From Oscillospiraceae bacterium (GTDB lineage: Bacteria; Bacillota; Clostridia; Oscillospirales; Ruminococcaceae), in the NCBI GenBank assembly GCA_003512525.1, contig DOQG01000026.1:4628-20210 (forward strand): a stretch of DNA of 15,583 bases. Reading direction: 5' to 3'. The notes under the pieces were generated by a model. That model was not told the DNA's origin, did not search any database, and saw nothing but the letters and a program-made list of their open reading frames with translations. A program made the translations under genes and the position numbers. Shown piece by piece: positions 7,281 through 15,416 of the stretch. How positions within the stretch are numbered: the first letter of the stretch is position 1; the number at the start of each line of letters is the position of its first letter.

Positions 7281-7286
7281 ATATCC

Positions 7287-7547
7287 TTATTCTTTGACTT
7301 CTGTATCGCTGTCGCCCTTGTCAAATGCATCAAGGATCGATACGGCTCTGAGCGGTGTTATTGTCGAGATGGCGTGCTTGTATATCAGGTTCTGTTTTCC
7401 GTCTGTGTCAAGGATAACAGTGTAGTTGTCAAATCCTCTTACAAGTCCCTTGAACTGAAAACCGTTCGTGATGTAGATAGTTACAGGTATCTTCTCTTTT
7501 CTTGCCTGATTTAAAAATACGTCCTGTAAATTGAGTTCCTTTGCCAT
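7287..7547 (-). CDS. hfq: RNA chaperone Hfq
   Basis: An 86-aa Sm-like protein that forms a hexameric ring and binds U-rich and A-rich RNA, affecting small-RNA pairing and mRNA stability. The Sm1 region covers about residues 5-50 (NLQDVFLNQARKEKIPVTIY, then FQFKGLVRGFDNYTVILD); the Sm2 signature is YKHAISTI (56-63), whose KH pair is the hallmark of bacterial Hfq. The C-terminal tail is short and acidic, as in Bacillota. AAAGGA lies 10 nt before the ATG. It follows miaA with a 178 bp gap, and the mutL-miaA-hfq order also occurs in Escherichia coli. The next gene starts 6 bp after its stop. Confidence 0.97.
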   Translation of the reverse strand: MAKELNLQDVFLNQARKEKIPVTIYITNGFQFKGLVRGFDNYTVILDTDGKQNLIYKHAISTITPLRAVSILDAFDKGDSDTEVKE

Positions 7548-7725
7548 TTTGATTACGTCCTTTCTTTTCTCCGCCGCGGCGGAACATAAAATAAAATAAA
7601 ATCATAACTGCTTTTTCCGCAAAAGCGGCAGCCGCAGATAGCTTAACTAATATTGTAACACATTTTGATGGAAAATTCCATAACTTTATGATAGTTTGAC
7701 AAGATTTTTTTGACAGAAGGGAATG
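7548..7725 (-). promoter_or_regulatory. hfq upstream region with promoter-like elements
   Basis: This is by far the longest gap inside the operon. On the minus strand, CTGTCA (716-711 of kilobase 7) is followed after 17 nt by TATCAT (7693-7688), a fair promoter. A second -10-like TACAAT lies at 7657-7652 with only a weak -35. Between them is ATGGAA-AA-TTCCAT, a 14 bp inverted repeat (7668-7681). Closer to the gene come CCGCTTTTGCGG (7618-7629), a run of three ATTTT units (about 7588-7603) and a GC-rich palindrome. No terminator for miaA is visible, so hfq and the genes below can be read both from upstream and from here. Confidence 0.4.
7570..7583. repeat. GC-rich perfect palindrome in the hfq 5' leader
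   Basis: TCCGCCGCGGCGGA is a perfect 14 bp palindrome ending 22 bp before the hfq start. As RNA it could form a 5 bp GC-rich stem with a CGCG tetraloop, or pair between two transcripts. It stands out against the AT-rich surroundings (ATTTT repeats on one side, AAGAAAGGA on the other). Confidence 0.6.
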
Positions 7726-8670
7726 TCACTTGCTTTTATCTCTCACAAAGCCGACATAGCTTACCGCTTCATCAACTATCTGCGAAAAGTTCTTTCCACC
7801 GTCAGCCTTGATATAATGTATCCTGTCGTCACGGCGAAACCATGTAAGCTGGCGCTTTGCGTACTTTCTTGTTTCCTGCTTCAGTCGTTCCACACAAGGC
7901 TCAAGCTCGCTTTCACCCTTAAGATACGGCATAAGCTCCTTGTAGCCTATCGCCTGCGCCGCAGTGGGATAATCCGACTGCTTCATAAACTGCCTTGCCT
8001 CGTCAATAAGTCCCTCGGCAAGCATTATGTCAACACGTCTGTTTATGCGGTCGTACAGTGTTTCCCTGTCGTAATCGAGCTGTATCATACACGGATCATA
8101 CGGTGAGGGCGAAAGCCTTGAAAGCCGCTGCTGCTCACTCATCGTCTTGCCTGTGGTCTTATAGACCTCAAGCGCTCTTATTATCCTGTTGAGATTGTTT
8201 TCGTGAAGTTTTGCCGCTGTATCGGGGTCGATCTCACGGAGCATTCGGAGCAGATATCCGTTGCCCTTTTCCTGTGCCAGCAGCCGCAGTTCATCGCGAT
8301 ATTCGTAATCGCTCTCGGTTTCCTCAAAGCTGAGATTATCGATAAGCGAGCTTATATAAAGCCCTGTGCCTCCGACTACTATCGGAAGCTTTCCCCTTGA
8401 TGCTATATCTGTTATCCTTTCATGCGCCATTTTAACATAATCGGCGACCGAAAAGCTGTCGTGCGGGTCGAGAAAATCCATAAGGTAATGCGGGATACCT
8501 TGCTTTTCCTGCGCTGTGGGCTTTGCGGTGGCAATATCCATGCCCTTATATATCTGCATGGAATCTGCGGAGATTATCTCGCCCGAAAGGCGCTTTGCAA
8601 GCTCTACAGAAAGGGCTGTCTTGCCTGACGCGGTAGGCCCGCATACCACTACGATAAACTGTTTATCCAT
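7726..8670 (-). CDS. miaA: tRNA dimethylallyltransferase MiaA
   Basis: A 314-aa enzyme that transfers a dimethylallyl group to N6 of A37 in tRNAs that read codons starting with U. It makes i6A, the substrate for MiaB. The P-loop is GPTASGKT (11-18); the following DSMQIYKGMDIATAKP (36-51) and GIPHYLMDFLDP (58-69) are family motifs, as are VVGGTGLYISSL and the C-terminal KRQLTWFRR that binds tRNA. The length is typical. The ATG lies 3 bp after the mutL stop, with AGGAG inside the mutL 3' end, so translation is coupled. MiaB is encoded at the start of the same operon, so both steps to ms2i6A37 are together. Confidence 0.97.
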   Translation of the reverse strand: MDKQFIVVVCGPTASGKTALSVELAKRLSGEIISADSMQIYKGMDIATAKPTAQEKQGIPHYLMDFLDPHDSFSVADYVKMAHERITDIASRGKLPIVVGGTGLYISSLIDNLSFEETESDYEYRDELRLLAQEKGNGYLLRMLREIDPDTAAKLHENNLNRIIRALEVYKTTGKTMSEQQRLSRLSPSPYDPCMIQLDYDRETLYDRINRRVDIMLAEGLIDEARQFMKQSDYPTAAQAIGYKELMPYLKGESELEPCVERLKQETRKYAKRQLTWFRRDDRIHYIKADGGKNFSQIVDEAVSYVGFVRDKSK

Positions 8671-8673
8671 AAC

Positions 8674-10737
8674 TCAACTCCTGTTGAAGAAGTGTTCTAT
8701 CTTATATTTTGAAAGCGATGTCATAACCGGTCTGCCATGCGGGCAGAAGCGGATAGTCTTGTCATTTATAACTCTTTCGGCAAGCGCCTGAAGCTCGACT
8801 ATATCTGTCTTGTCGTGCGCCTTTATCGCCGATTTGCAAGCCATTGTATGGAGCATATCGTCAAAAAGTGCGCCTTTCTGTTCTGTAGCGGCATTCATAA
8901 GCCTGCGGGCAACATCAGTCACGATCTCGGTGGGAGAACAGCTTATAACGGACGGCATCGCGGTTATCTGCACAATGCAGTCATCACAGAAGACAAGCTC
9001 TATTCCGCTTTGCTCGACATACTCATAATACTCATGCAAAGCCTCATACTCTGCGGCGGAAAGCTTAAGCTCGGTCTTGTCGATGAGAAGCTGTGAGGTG
9101 GTGATAAACTCCTCTTTCAGCTTTTCAAACCTTATACGTTCGTGTGCGGCGTGCTTGTCTATTATTATAAGCTCCTCGCCGACCTCGCATAATATATAAG
9201 TCCTTAAAAATTCGCCGATCACACGGATGTTGACTTTTTCGGGTGTCGGTTCATTGATCTTTTCAACCCGCACCGGCTGAGTATTTATGAATTTGAAGCC
9301 GTCGTCCTTTATGGGAGGAGCTTCACGCAGTGGGATATCATCGGTGCTTTCCGCACAGATGCTGCCGATATCATCATCGTCCACCGCTACTACTACCTTG
9401 CCGCTTACAGCCGTGAATGCGGGAGCTGTCGGCGGTTCTTCGGGAAGCGGGATATCATATGCTTCCTGAGGCTTTTCAGCCCTTGCGATATAATCCGTGT
9501 GACTGCTGTGAAGCGACACGGATCTGACCTGTCCCGAGCCGTATATTGTTTTTGCTTTTACAGGCTCGGAAATTTCTTCCGGATCTGCCGTTTCCGCCGG
9601 GCATTCGTTGTTCACCGGCGCAGGTGTTACCGGGATATGCGGAAGTGTCTGCTGTTCACGCTTTATTATCTCAGGATTGCTCTTGAAATAATCGCCCGCA
9701 TTGTCGTATTTCTTCGGTTTTTCAAGCTCTATCTGCCGTCTGTCGTCCGCGGCGTTTACAAGCGCGTTTTTAACTGCGAAATACACCGCGTCAAATACCG
9801 GCTTTTCATACGCAAAGCGTATCTCGGTCTTTGCCGGGTGCACATTGACATCGATCGTATCCGGTGCGAGTGTTATCTCAAGTATGCAGGCAGGAAATTT
9901 TCCGACCATCATACTGTTGCGGTAAGCCTCTTCAAGCGCCGCCATACAGGTGGTGCTCTTTATGTATCTTGTGTTGACAAAGAACGTCTGCATACTTCTG
10001 CTGTTGCGGCAGAAAAGCGGCGATGAAGCATAGCCGCTGACATCTATGCCGTTAAGTGAAAAATCGACCGGGATAAGGCTGTCGGCAAACTGTCTGCCGA
10101 ACACCGCCTTTGCCGCCGATAAGAGCGAGCCGTCACCCGATGTCATTCTGACGCTCTTGTTATCTCTTATGAACTTAAAGGAGATATCGGGGTGGGACAG
10201 TGCAAGCCTGTCAACCGTTGCCGCTATAAAGTTACCCTCGGATATGTCTTTTTTCAGAAATTTAAGTCGTGCGGGAGTGTTATAGAAAAGCTCCTTTATC
10301 ATGATCGTTGTTCCGGCAGGACAACCGCAGCATTCGTGTTCCTTTTCCTCACTGCCCTCAATAACGTATCGACCGCCAAGCTCGTCCTCTGCCCTGCGCG
10401 ACATCATCTCTATCTTAGCCACTGCCGCAACAGACGCTAACGCTTCACCGCGAAAGCCCATTGTCATTATACCTGTAAGATCGTCGCCTGTGCGTATCTT
10501 GCTTGTTGCATGGCGCAGAAAGGCTGTCGGCATCTGCTCATATGCTATGCCGCACCCATCGTCCGTTATACGCATATAGCTGATACCGCCGTGTTTTATC
10601 TCAACGGTGATATGCCGCGCACCTGCGTCTATTGAATTTTCCACAAGCTCCTTTATTACGGAGGACGGGCGTTCGATGACCTCTCCTGCCGCAATAAGCT
10701 CCGCTACGCTTTTATCAAGCAGTCTTATCTCGGGCAT
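8674..10737 (-). CDS. mutL: DNA mismatch repair endonuclease MutL
   Basis: A 687-aa MutL that couples mismatch detection by MutS to strand incision. The GHKL ATPase domain spans about 1-330, with ELVENSIDAGA (30-40), DDGCGI (59-64) and GFRGEAL (94-100). A low-complexity acidic/proline linker covers about 340-500. The C-terminal dimerisation/endonuclease domain has the metal-binding DKHAAHERIRFE (527-538, the DQHA(X)2E(X)4E motif), ACKSAIKAHD (633-642) and CPHGRP (665-670). It is therefore the nicking type of MutL found in organisms without MutH/Dam. QLLID (549-553) may be the sliding-clamp contact (inference). AAAGGAAG precedes the ATG. It lies 21 bp after mutS. Confidence 0.97.
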   Translation of the reverse strand: MPEIRLLDKSVAELIAAGEVIERPSSVIKELVENSIDAGARHITVEIKHGGISYMRITDDGCGIAYEQMPTAFLRHATSKIRTGDDLTGIMTMGFRGEALASVAAVAKIEMMSRRAEDELGGRYVIEGSEEKEHECCGCPAGTTIMIKELFYNTPARLKFLKKDISEGNFIAATVDRLALSHPDISFKFIRDNKSVRMTSGDGSLLSAAKAVFGRQFADSLIPVDFSLNGIDVSGYASSPLFCRNSRSMQTFFVNTRYIKSTTCMAALEEAYRNSMMVGKFPACILEITLAPDTIDVNVHPAKTEIRFAYEKPVFDAVYFAVKNALVNAADDRRQIELEKPKKYDNAGDYFKSNPEIIKREQQTLPHIPVTPAPVNNECPAETADPEEISEPVKAKTIYGSGQVRSVSLHSSHTDYIARAEKPQEAYDIPLPEEPPTAPAFTAVSGKVVVAVDDDDIGSICAESTDDIPLREAPPIKDDGFKFINTQPVRVEKINEPTPEKVNIRVIGEFLRTYILCEVGEELIIIDKHAAHERIRFEKLKEEFITTSQLLIDKTELKLSAAEYEALHEYYEYVEQSGIELVFCDDCIVQITAMPSVISCSPTEIVTDVARRLMNAATEQKGALFDDMLHTMACKSAIKAHDKTDIVELQALAERVINDKTIRFCPHGRPVMTSLSKYKIEHFFNRS

Positions 10738-10758
10738 TGCTCTTCCTTTTCTTTAAAA

Positions 10759-13371
10759 TTATAACATTGCTTTGAGTTCTTCGAGCTTTGCGTAAGCCTC
10801 TCTCGGGGTCATATCGTCAAGATCGAGGTTTTTTATCTCGGTTATGACATTCTGTCTGCCTGTTGCCTCAAAGTCTATCTGGCTTTCGGACTCCTCCTCG
10901 GCTCTCAGCTCAAGCTCACGCTGTATCTTCGGTGCTCTTTCAAGCTCGGCTAAAAGCTGTTTTGCTCTGTCGGTGACCTTCTTCGGAAGTCCGGCAAGAC
11001 GTGCGACCTCTATACCGTAGCTGTCGTCCGTTCCGCCCTCGACTATCTTATGCAGGAACTTTATATCCTCACCGCTGCGCTTTACCTTTACGCTGTAGTT
11101 ACGCACACCGTCAAGCTCGTTTTCAAGCGAAATAAGCTCGTGATAGTGCGTCGCGAAAAGCGTTTTACAGCCGATAGCCTTTGAGCTTATGTACTCGGCT
11201 ACCGCCTTTGCTATCGATACACCGTCATAGGTCGATGTTCCTCTGCCGATCTCGTCAAGGATAACAAGCGACCGTTTTGTCGCTTCATTAAGGATAGTTG
11301 CGACCTCAGTCATTTCAACCATAAAGGTCGACTGACCCGCGGACAGATCGTCACTCGCACCGACACGGGTGAATATCCTGTCAACGACACCGAGCCTTGC
11401 ATAGCTTGCCGGGACAAAGCAGCCTATCTGTGCCATAAGCACTATCACGGCTACCTGTCGCATAAACGTGGATTTACCCGACATATTAGGTCCTGTGATT
11501 ATCATCAGGCGGTTGCTTTTAACATCAAGGTAAACGTCGTTCGGGGTGAAAAGTATCTCGTTGACCATCTTCTCGACAACGGGGTGTCTTCCGTCCTTTA
11601 TCTCTATTATGCTGTCATTTGCCATCATCGGACGGCAGTAGTTATTTTCTATAGATACAACGGCGTAACTGCACAGCACATCAAGCGCCGCAACAGATTC
11701 AGCTGTCTGCTGGATAAGATCGAGCCGCTGTGCGATAAAATCGCGCACCTCGGCGAATATTGCCGCTTCAAGCGCAAGTATCTTATCGTTTGCGCCGAGT
11801 ATCTCGTTTTCTATCTTCTTAAGCTCATCGGTAATGTATCTCTCGCCGTTTGTGAGCGTCTGCTTTCTTACATATCTGTCGGGCACCATCGACACGTTGC
11901 CCTTTGATACCTCTATATAATAGCCGAACACACGGTTATAGCCTACACGCAGATTTTTTATGCCTGTGGCTTCTTTTTCCCGCTGTTCTATCTGTGCAAG
12001 CAAGTCCTTACCTCCGCCCGTGATATTTCTCAGGCGGTCAAGCTCCTCGTTGAAGCCGCTCTTTATATATCCGCCGTCCTTCATAAGCGCTGGCGGTTCG
12101 TCTGCTATCGCCCTTTCGACTAAATCCGCAATATCATCAAGCGGGCTTATCTTCTTATCAAGGCTCTTTGTAAGCTGTGTACTTATCTGTGATAGGTCGC
12201 TTTTAAGCTGTGGGAGTATCCTGCAGGTAGCTCCCAGTGCCTTTACGTCCTTTGCGTTTGCCGCCTTGTAGATAATTCTCGTCATAAGACGTTCAAGGTC
12301 ATAGACCTTTGCAAGGTCGGTCTTTATATCATACAGTGCCGCAGAATTGTTGATGAGCGCTTCCACAGCATCGTGTCTGCGTATGATAGCCGCCGTATCT
12401 GTAAGCGGCTGCTCTATGCACTGTCTTAGCTTTCTTCTGCCCATTGATGTATCGGTCTTATCAAGCACCCACAGAAGCGAGCCTTTCTTTTCACCGCTCC
12501 TCATAGTGGAAGTCAGCTCAAGGTTTCTTCTTGTGGCAAGTCCCAGCTGCATAAATTCGCCGCTGCTGTGTACGTTAAGCTTTACGAAACGTTTTGCTCC
12601 GCTTCTTTGCGCCTTATACAAATAGCGCAGCAAAGCGCATAAAGCCCTTAATGCATTATCCTTTCCGGCAAGACCTATTTCATCTGCCGTGCCGCCGAAC
12701 TGCGCGGTTATCTCCGAAACATCGTCTATTGAAAATTCCTCGTTGTCAAGCTGTTCCGCAGAGCATTTTCCATAGCGGTTTCTTATAAATGTATATGCCT
12801 GCTTACGGTTTAAAAACTCCGCATTGAACAGCAGCTCAACGGGGGTGTACTGTGAAAATTGTGCGATTATATCCTCATCGGTCTTGTTTGAATTAGCCTT
12901 TTCGACTGCGTGTACTTCACCCGTCGAGATATCGGCAAACACCATACCTATGCCGTTTTCTCCGACATATATACACGAAATATAGTTGTTAGCGCCGTCC
13001 TCAAGCATAGACGCTTCTATTACAGTACCTGCACTTACAAGCCTTACTATATCGCGCTCCACAAGACCCTTTGCCAGTGCGGGGTCGGTCGTCTGCTCGC
13101 AGATAGCCACCTTGAAGCCCTTATCTATCAGCTTCTTTATGTAACCCTCGGCGGAATGATGCGGTACGCCGCACATAGGCGTACCTGCTCTTGATGTAAG
13201 CGTCAGCTCAAGCTCCTTTGACGCTACCATTGCGTCCTCGTTGAACATTTCATAGAAATCGCCCAGACGGTAGAATAATATATAATCCTTGTAATTTGCC
13301 TTGATCTCAGCGTACTGCTGCATCATAGGCGTGAGCTTTTCTCCACTGTTTCCGGCTTTCAAGAGCTTCAT
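10759..13371 (-). CDS. mutS: DNA mismatch repair protein MutS
   Basis: An 870-aa MutS that finds mismatches and small loops. The mismatch-probing Phe-X-Glu is F39-Y40-E41 in LGDFYEMF. The connector, lever and clamp domains fill about 125-570. The ATPase has Walker A GPNMSGKS (627-634), the ST-rich region with SAGQSTFMVEM (687-697), Walker B LVILDEIGRG (702-711) and FATHYHEL (739-746); a C-terminal helix-turn-helix ends the protein. QIDFE (831-835) is a possible sliding-clamp motif. The start is uncertain: the ATG at 13371 directly abuts AAAGGA, which is too close, whereas a TTG at 13362 in the same frame has that site 9 nt upstream. Either choice leaves the conserved LTPMMQQY intact. Confidence 0.97.
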   Translation of the reverse strand: MKLLKAGNSGEKLTPMMQQYAEIKANYKDYILFYRLGDFYEMFNEDAMVASKELELTLTSRAGTPMCGVPHHSAEGYIKKLIDKGFKVAICEQTTDPALAKGLVERDIVRLVSAGTVIEASMLEDGANNYISCIYVGENGIGMVFADISTGEVHAVEKANSNKTDEDIIAQFSQYTPVELLFNAEFLNRKQAYTFIRNRYGKCSAEQLDNEEFSIDDVSEITAQFGGTADEIGLAGKDNALRALCALLRYLYKAQRSGAKRFVKLNVHSSGEFMQLGLATRRNLELTSTMRSGEKKGSLLWVLDKTDTSMGRRKLRQCIEQPLTDTAAIIRRHDAVEALINNSAALYDIKTDLAKVYDLERLMTRIIYKAANAKDVKALGATCRILPQLKSDLSQISTQLTKSLDKKISPLDDIADLVERAIADEPPALMKDGGYIKSGFNEELDRLRNITGGGKDLLAQIEQREKEATGIKNLRVGYNRVFGYYIEVSKGNVSMVPDRYVRKQTLTNGERYITDELKKIENEILGANDKILALEAAIFAEVRDFIAQRLDLIQQTAESVAALDVLCSYAVVSIENNYCRPMMANDSIIEIKDGRHPVVEKMVNEILFTPNDVYLDVKSNRLMIITGPNMSGKSTFMRQVAVIVLMAQIGCFVPASYARLGVVDRIFTRVGASDDLSAGQSTFMVEMTEVATILNEATKRSLVILDEIGRGTSTYDGVSIAKAVAEYISSKAIGCKTLFATHYHELISLENELDGVRNYSVKVKRSGEDIKFLHKIVEGGTDDSYGIEVARLAGLPKKVTDRAKQLLAELERAPKIQRELELRAEEESESQIDFEATGRQNVITEIKNLDLDDMTPREAYAKLEELKAML

Positions 13372-13412
13372 TCCTTTCGGGTTTATTGATTGAATTTACG
13401 ATGCTGTACTGA

Positions 13413-13826
13413 TTAGTGGCAGCCTCCGCAGGTCGAGCATGAACCTGAGCAGCCGCCTGTCTGAACCTCGCAGGTGTCGGGATCTTCGCCGTCACAGCAC
13501 AGTGCGATAATGCCGTTTACTTCCTGTAAAAGCTTGTCCATATCAGCCTTTGCCATAGTGAAATCAGCCATATGCTCATTCTGCATTACGAGAGTGTATA
13601 ATCTCTGCATTTCCTTGTTCTGTGTGTCGAGCTTTTCCTTGTTCTGCTCTTCCTTTGACTTGCTCATTTCGAGCGCAACATTCTGACGTGCGAGATTAAA
13701 TTCGCCGATAAGCTCCTGAAGCTCCATATCGGCATCATTTGCCTTCATTGCCTCGTTATAACGTACATAACGCTCGTCTGCCTGTATAGCCTTGCCGAGC
13801 TCTCTTGCTGCTTTGATCGCATCCAT
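13413..13826 (-). CDS. YlbF/YmcA-family protein with a Cys-rich tail
   Basis: A 137-aa, mostly helical protein of the YlbF/YmcA (RicF/RicA) family. In B. subtilis, RicA, RicF and RicT form a complex that binds Fe-S clusters and adjusts RNase Y-dependent mRNA processing, biofilm formation and competence; that role is known there, not shown here. Residues 1-108 form the helical domain (IQADERYVRYNEAMKANDAD is typical). The last 28 residues hold seven cysteines (110, 111, 119, 126, 130, 133, 136), including GGCSGSCSTCGGCH, which looks like a metal or Fe-S site. The ribosome binding site is AAAGGA. In B. subtilis ymcA also follows miaB (ymcB), so context supports an orthologue of RicA or RicF; I cannot tell which. 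Confidence 0.85.
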   Translation of the reverse strand: MDAIKAARELGKAIQADERYVRYNEAMKANDADMELQELIGEFNLARQNVALEMSKSKEEQNKEKLDTQNKEMQRLYTLVMQNEHMADFTMAKADMDKLLQEVNGIIALCCDGEDPDTCEVQTGGCSGSCSTCGGCH

Positions 13827-13904
13827 TTTATTTTTCCTTTCTTTCCGCTTTTGCGGCTGTTAAAAATATATATCTGACGGGGATTCCCGACCGATTGCAA
13901 AATT

Positions 13905-15314
13905 TCAGTCATTAACGCTTACAAGCTCGCCTGTGACTGCCCAGGGCAGAGCCTTTTGTATTCTTACCGTGACGTACTTTCCGACCATATCCTTACTGCC
14001 GTTGAAATCGACTATCACGCCGTGGCGCGAATGACCTGTCATAAGTCCGTCTGCAGTTCTGCCGATGCCCTCGCACAGAACCTCGACCTCATCGCCGACA
14101 AAGCGCTCATAAGCCTTTTCGCCGATGGCATTCTGAACGTCAAGCAGTTCCCTGAACCACTTACCCTTGTCCTCATCGCTTATGGGATCGGGCATAGCCG
14201 CCGCCTTTGTGCCCTCACGCTTGCTGTAGATAAAGGTATACGCCGAATCATAGCGTACCTTCTTCATAAGCTCCACAGTGCCGAGAAAATCCTCGTAAGT
14301 TTCGCCGGGGAAGCCTACTATAATATCTGTAGTCAGCGCTACCTTCGGTATGCGTTTTTTTGCATATTCTATAAGCTCCAGATAATGTGCCGTGTCATAG
14401 TGGCGGTTCATTTCCTTTAAAATCCTGTCGCTTCCGCACTGTACGGGCAGGTGCAGATGATATGATATATGCCTGCTGTCTGCGATCGTATCAATAAGCT
14501 CATGTGTGCAGTCCTTGGGGTGAGAGGTCATAAAGCTGAGCTTATATTTTCCGGGTATCTTATCAAGCTCGGAAAGCAGCTTTGCAAAGCCGAAATCATA
14601 TTCCTTGCCGTAAGAATTTACATTCTGTCCGAGCAGTAGTATTTCCTTGTATCCGTCATTTATAAGTCCTTTGACCTCGGCTATGACCTCTTCGGGTCTG
14701 CGCGAACGCTCCCTGCCCCTTACAAAGGGAACTATACAGTATGTGCAGAAGTTGTTGCAGCCGTACATTATCGGTACGCTTGCCTTTACCTTGCTTTCTC
14801 TTATAACAGGAAGTCCCTCGGCAATAACGCCGTCACTCTCGGGGATAGACAGCGTTCTGCGGTTCTCGCTTAGCTTTTCGTATATCATCTGCGGCAATGT
14901 ATGCATAACGTGCGTACCGAAAATGATATCTACCTGCGGGAACGATTTTCTCATACGCTGTGCTATATGCTCCTGCTGTACCATACAGCCTCCGACCGCA
15001 ATTATGAGATTTCTGTTTTTCTCTTTCAGCTTTTTGAGTGCGCCTATATTGCCGAAAACTCTGTCCTCTGCGTTTTCTCTTACGGCGCAGGTATTGAAAA
15101 GGATAAGATCCGCAAATGCGGTTTCGGGCGTAAAGCCGTAACCCATCTGTGCAAGCATACCCTTGATCTTTTCGCCGTCACTCACATTCTGCTGGCAGCC
15201 GAAGCTGTGGACGTGTGCCAGCGGCATCTGCTCACGCTTTGCGTTTATCGCTTTAACTTTTTCTATATATTCCTGCTGAACAAGCAGTTCTTCCTTGTTT
15301 ATCTCTTTAGTCAA
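13905..15314 (-). CDS. miaB: tRNA-2-methylthio-N6-dimethylallyladenosine synthase MiaB
   Basis: A 469-aa radical SAM methylthiotransferase that adds a methylthio group to C2 of i6A37, finishing what MiaA starts. The N-terminal MTTase domain has the auxiliary-cluster cysteines C40 (HSFGCQQN), C76 (FNTCAVRE) and C110 (VGGCMVQQ). The radical SAM motif is CNNFCTYC (C186, C190, C193), followed by VRGRERSR. A TRAM RNA-binding domain ends the protein (about 405-466, GDEVEVLCEG onward). Start: TTG at 15314 with GGAG 7 nt upstream; another in-frame TTG at 15338 would add eight residues but has AGGA only 2 nt away. It is the first gene after the strong promoter at 15388-15416 and 78 bp before the YlbF-family gene. 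Confidence 0.97.
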   Translation of the reverse strand: MTKEINKEELLVQQEYIEKVKAINAKREQMPLAHVHSFGCQQNVSDGEKIKGMLAQMGYGFTPETAFADLILFNTCAVRENAEDRVFGNIGALKKLKEKNRNLIIAVGGCMVQQEHIAQRMRKSFPQVDIIFGTHVMHTLPQMIYEKLSENRRTLSIPESDGVIAEGLPVIRESKVKASVPIMYGCNNFCTYCIVPFVRGRERSRRPEEVIAEVKGLINDGYKEILLLGQNVNSYGKEYDFGFAKLLSELDKIPGKYKLSFMTSHPKDCTHELIDTIADSRHISYHLHLPVQCGSDRILKEMNRHYDTAHYLELIEYAKKRIPKVALTTDIIVGFPGETYEDFLGTVELMKKVRYDSAYTFIYSKREGTKAAAMPDPISDEDKGKWFRELLDVQNAIGEKAYERFVGDEVEVLCEGIGRTADGLMTGHSRHGVIVDFNGSKDMVGKYVTVRIQKALPWAVTGELVSVND

Positions 15315-15349
15315 GCTGTTTCTCCGTTCTTTATCCAAAGTCCTGTTTC

Positions 15350-15383
15350 AAAGACAGTATACCATAAAAGACAGCATACCATA
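15350..15383. repeat. two tandem 17 bp repeats at the operon start point
   Basis: On the plus strand AAAGACAGTATACCATA (15350-15366) is followed without a gap by AAAGACAGCATACCATA (15367-15383), differing at one base. On the minus strand each copy carries a TGG-TATACT or TGG-TATGCT element, like an extended -10 box. The pair starts about where transcription from the miaB promoter should begin. Confidence 0.85.
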
Positions 15384-15387
15384 GTAG

Positions 15388-15416
15388 ATTATAACATTAT
15401 TTCGTCGTGCAGTCAA
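15388..15416 (-). promoter_or_regulatory. main promoter of the miaB-mutSL operon
   Basis: Minus strand: TTGACT (15416-15411), 17 nt spacer, perfect TATAAT (15393-15388), with TGT before the -10 (extended -10). The expected start is near 15381, giving an untranslated leader of about 67 nt. No other comparable promoter precedes miaB. Confidence 0.85.

Noticed and set aside
8674..10737. The low-complexity MutL linker with two DIPLxExPP copies (residues 428-436 and 467-475) as a special insertion
   Set aside because: MutL linkers are normally long, variable and acidic/proline-rich, so the two short similar segments need no special explanation.
13850..13861. CCGCAAAAGCGG hairpin between miaB and the YlbF-family gene as a terminator
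   Set aside because: A 4 bp stem followed by the ribosome binding site, not a T-run; probably a minor hairpin. A similar CCGCTTTTGCGG lies before hfq, but both are too short to build on.
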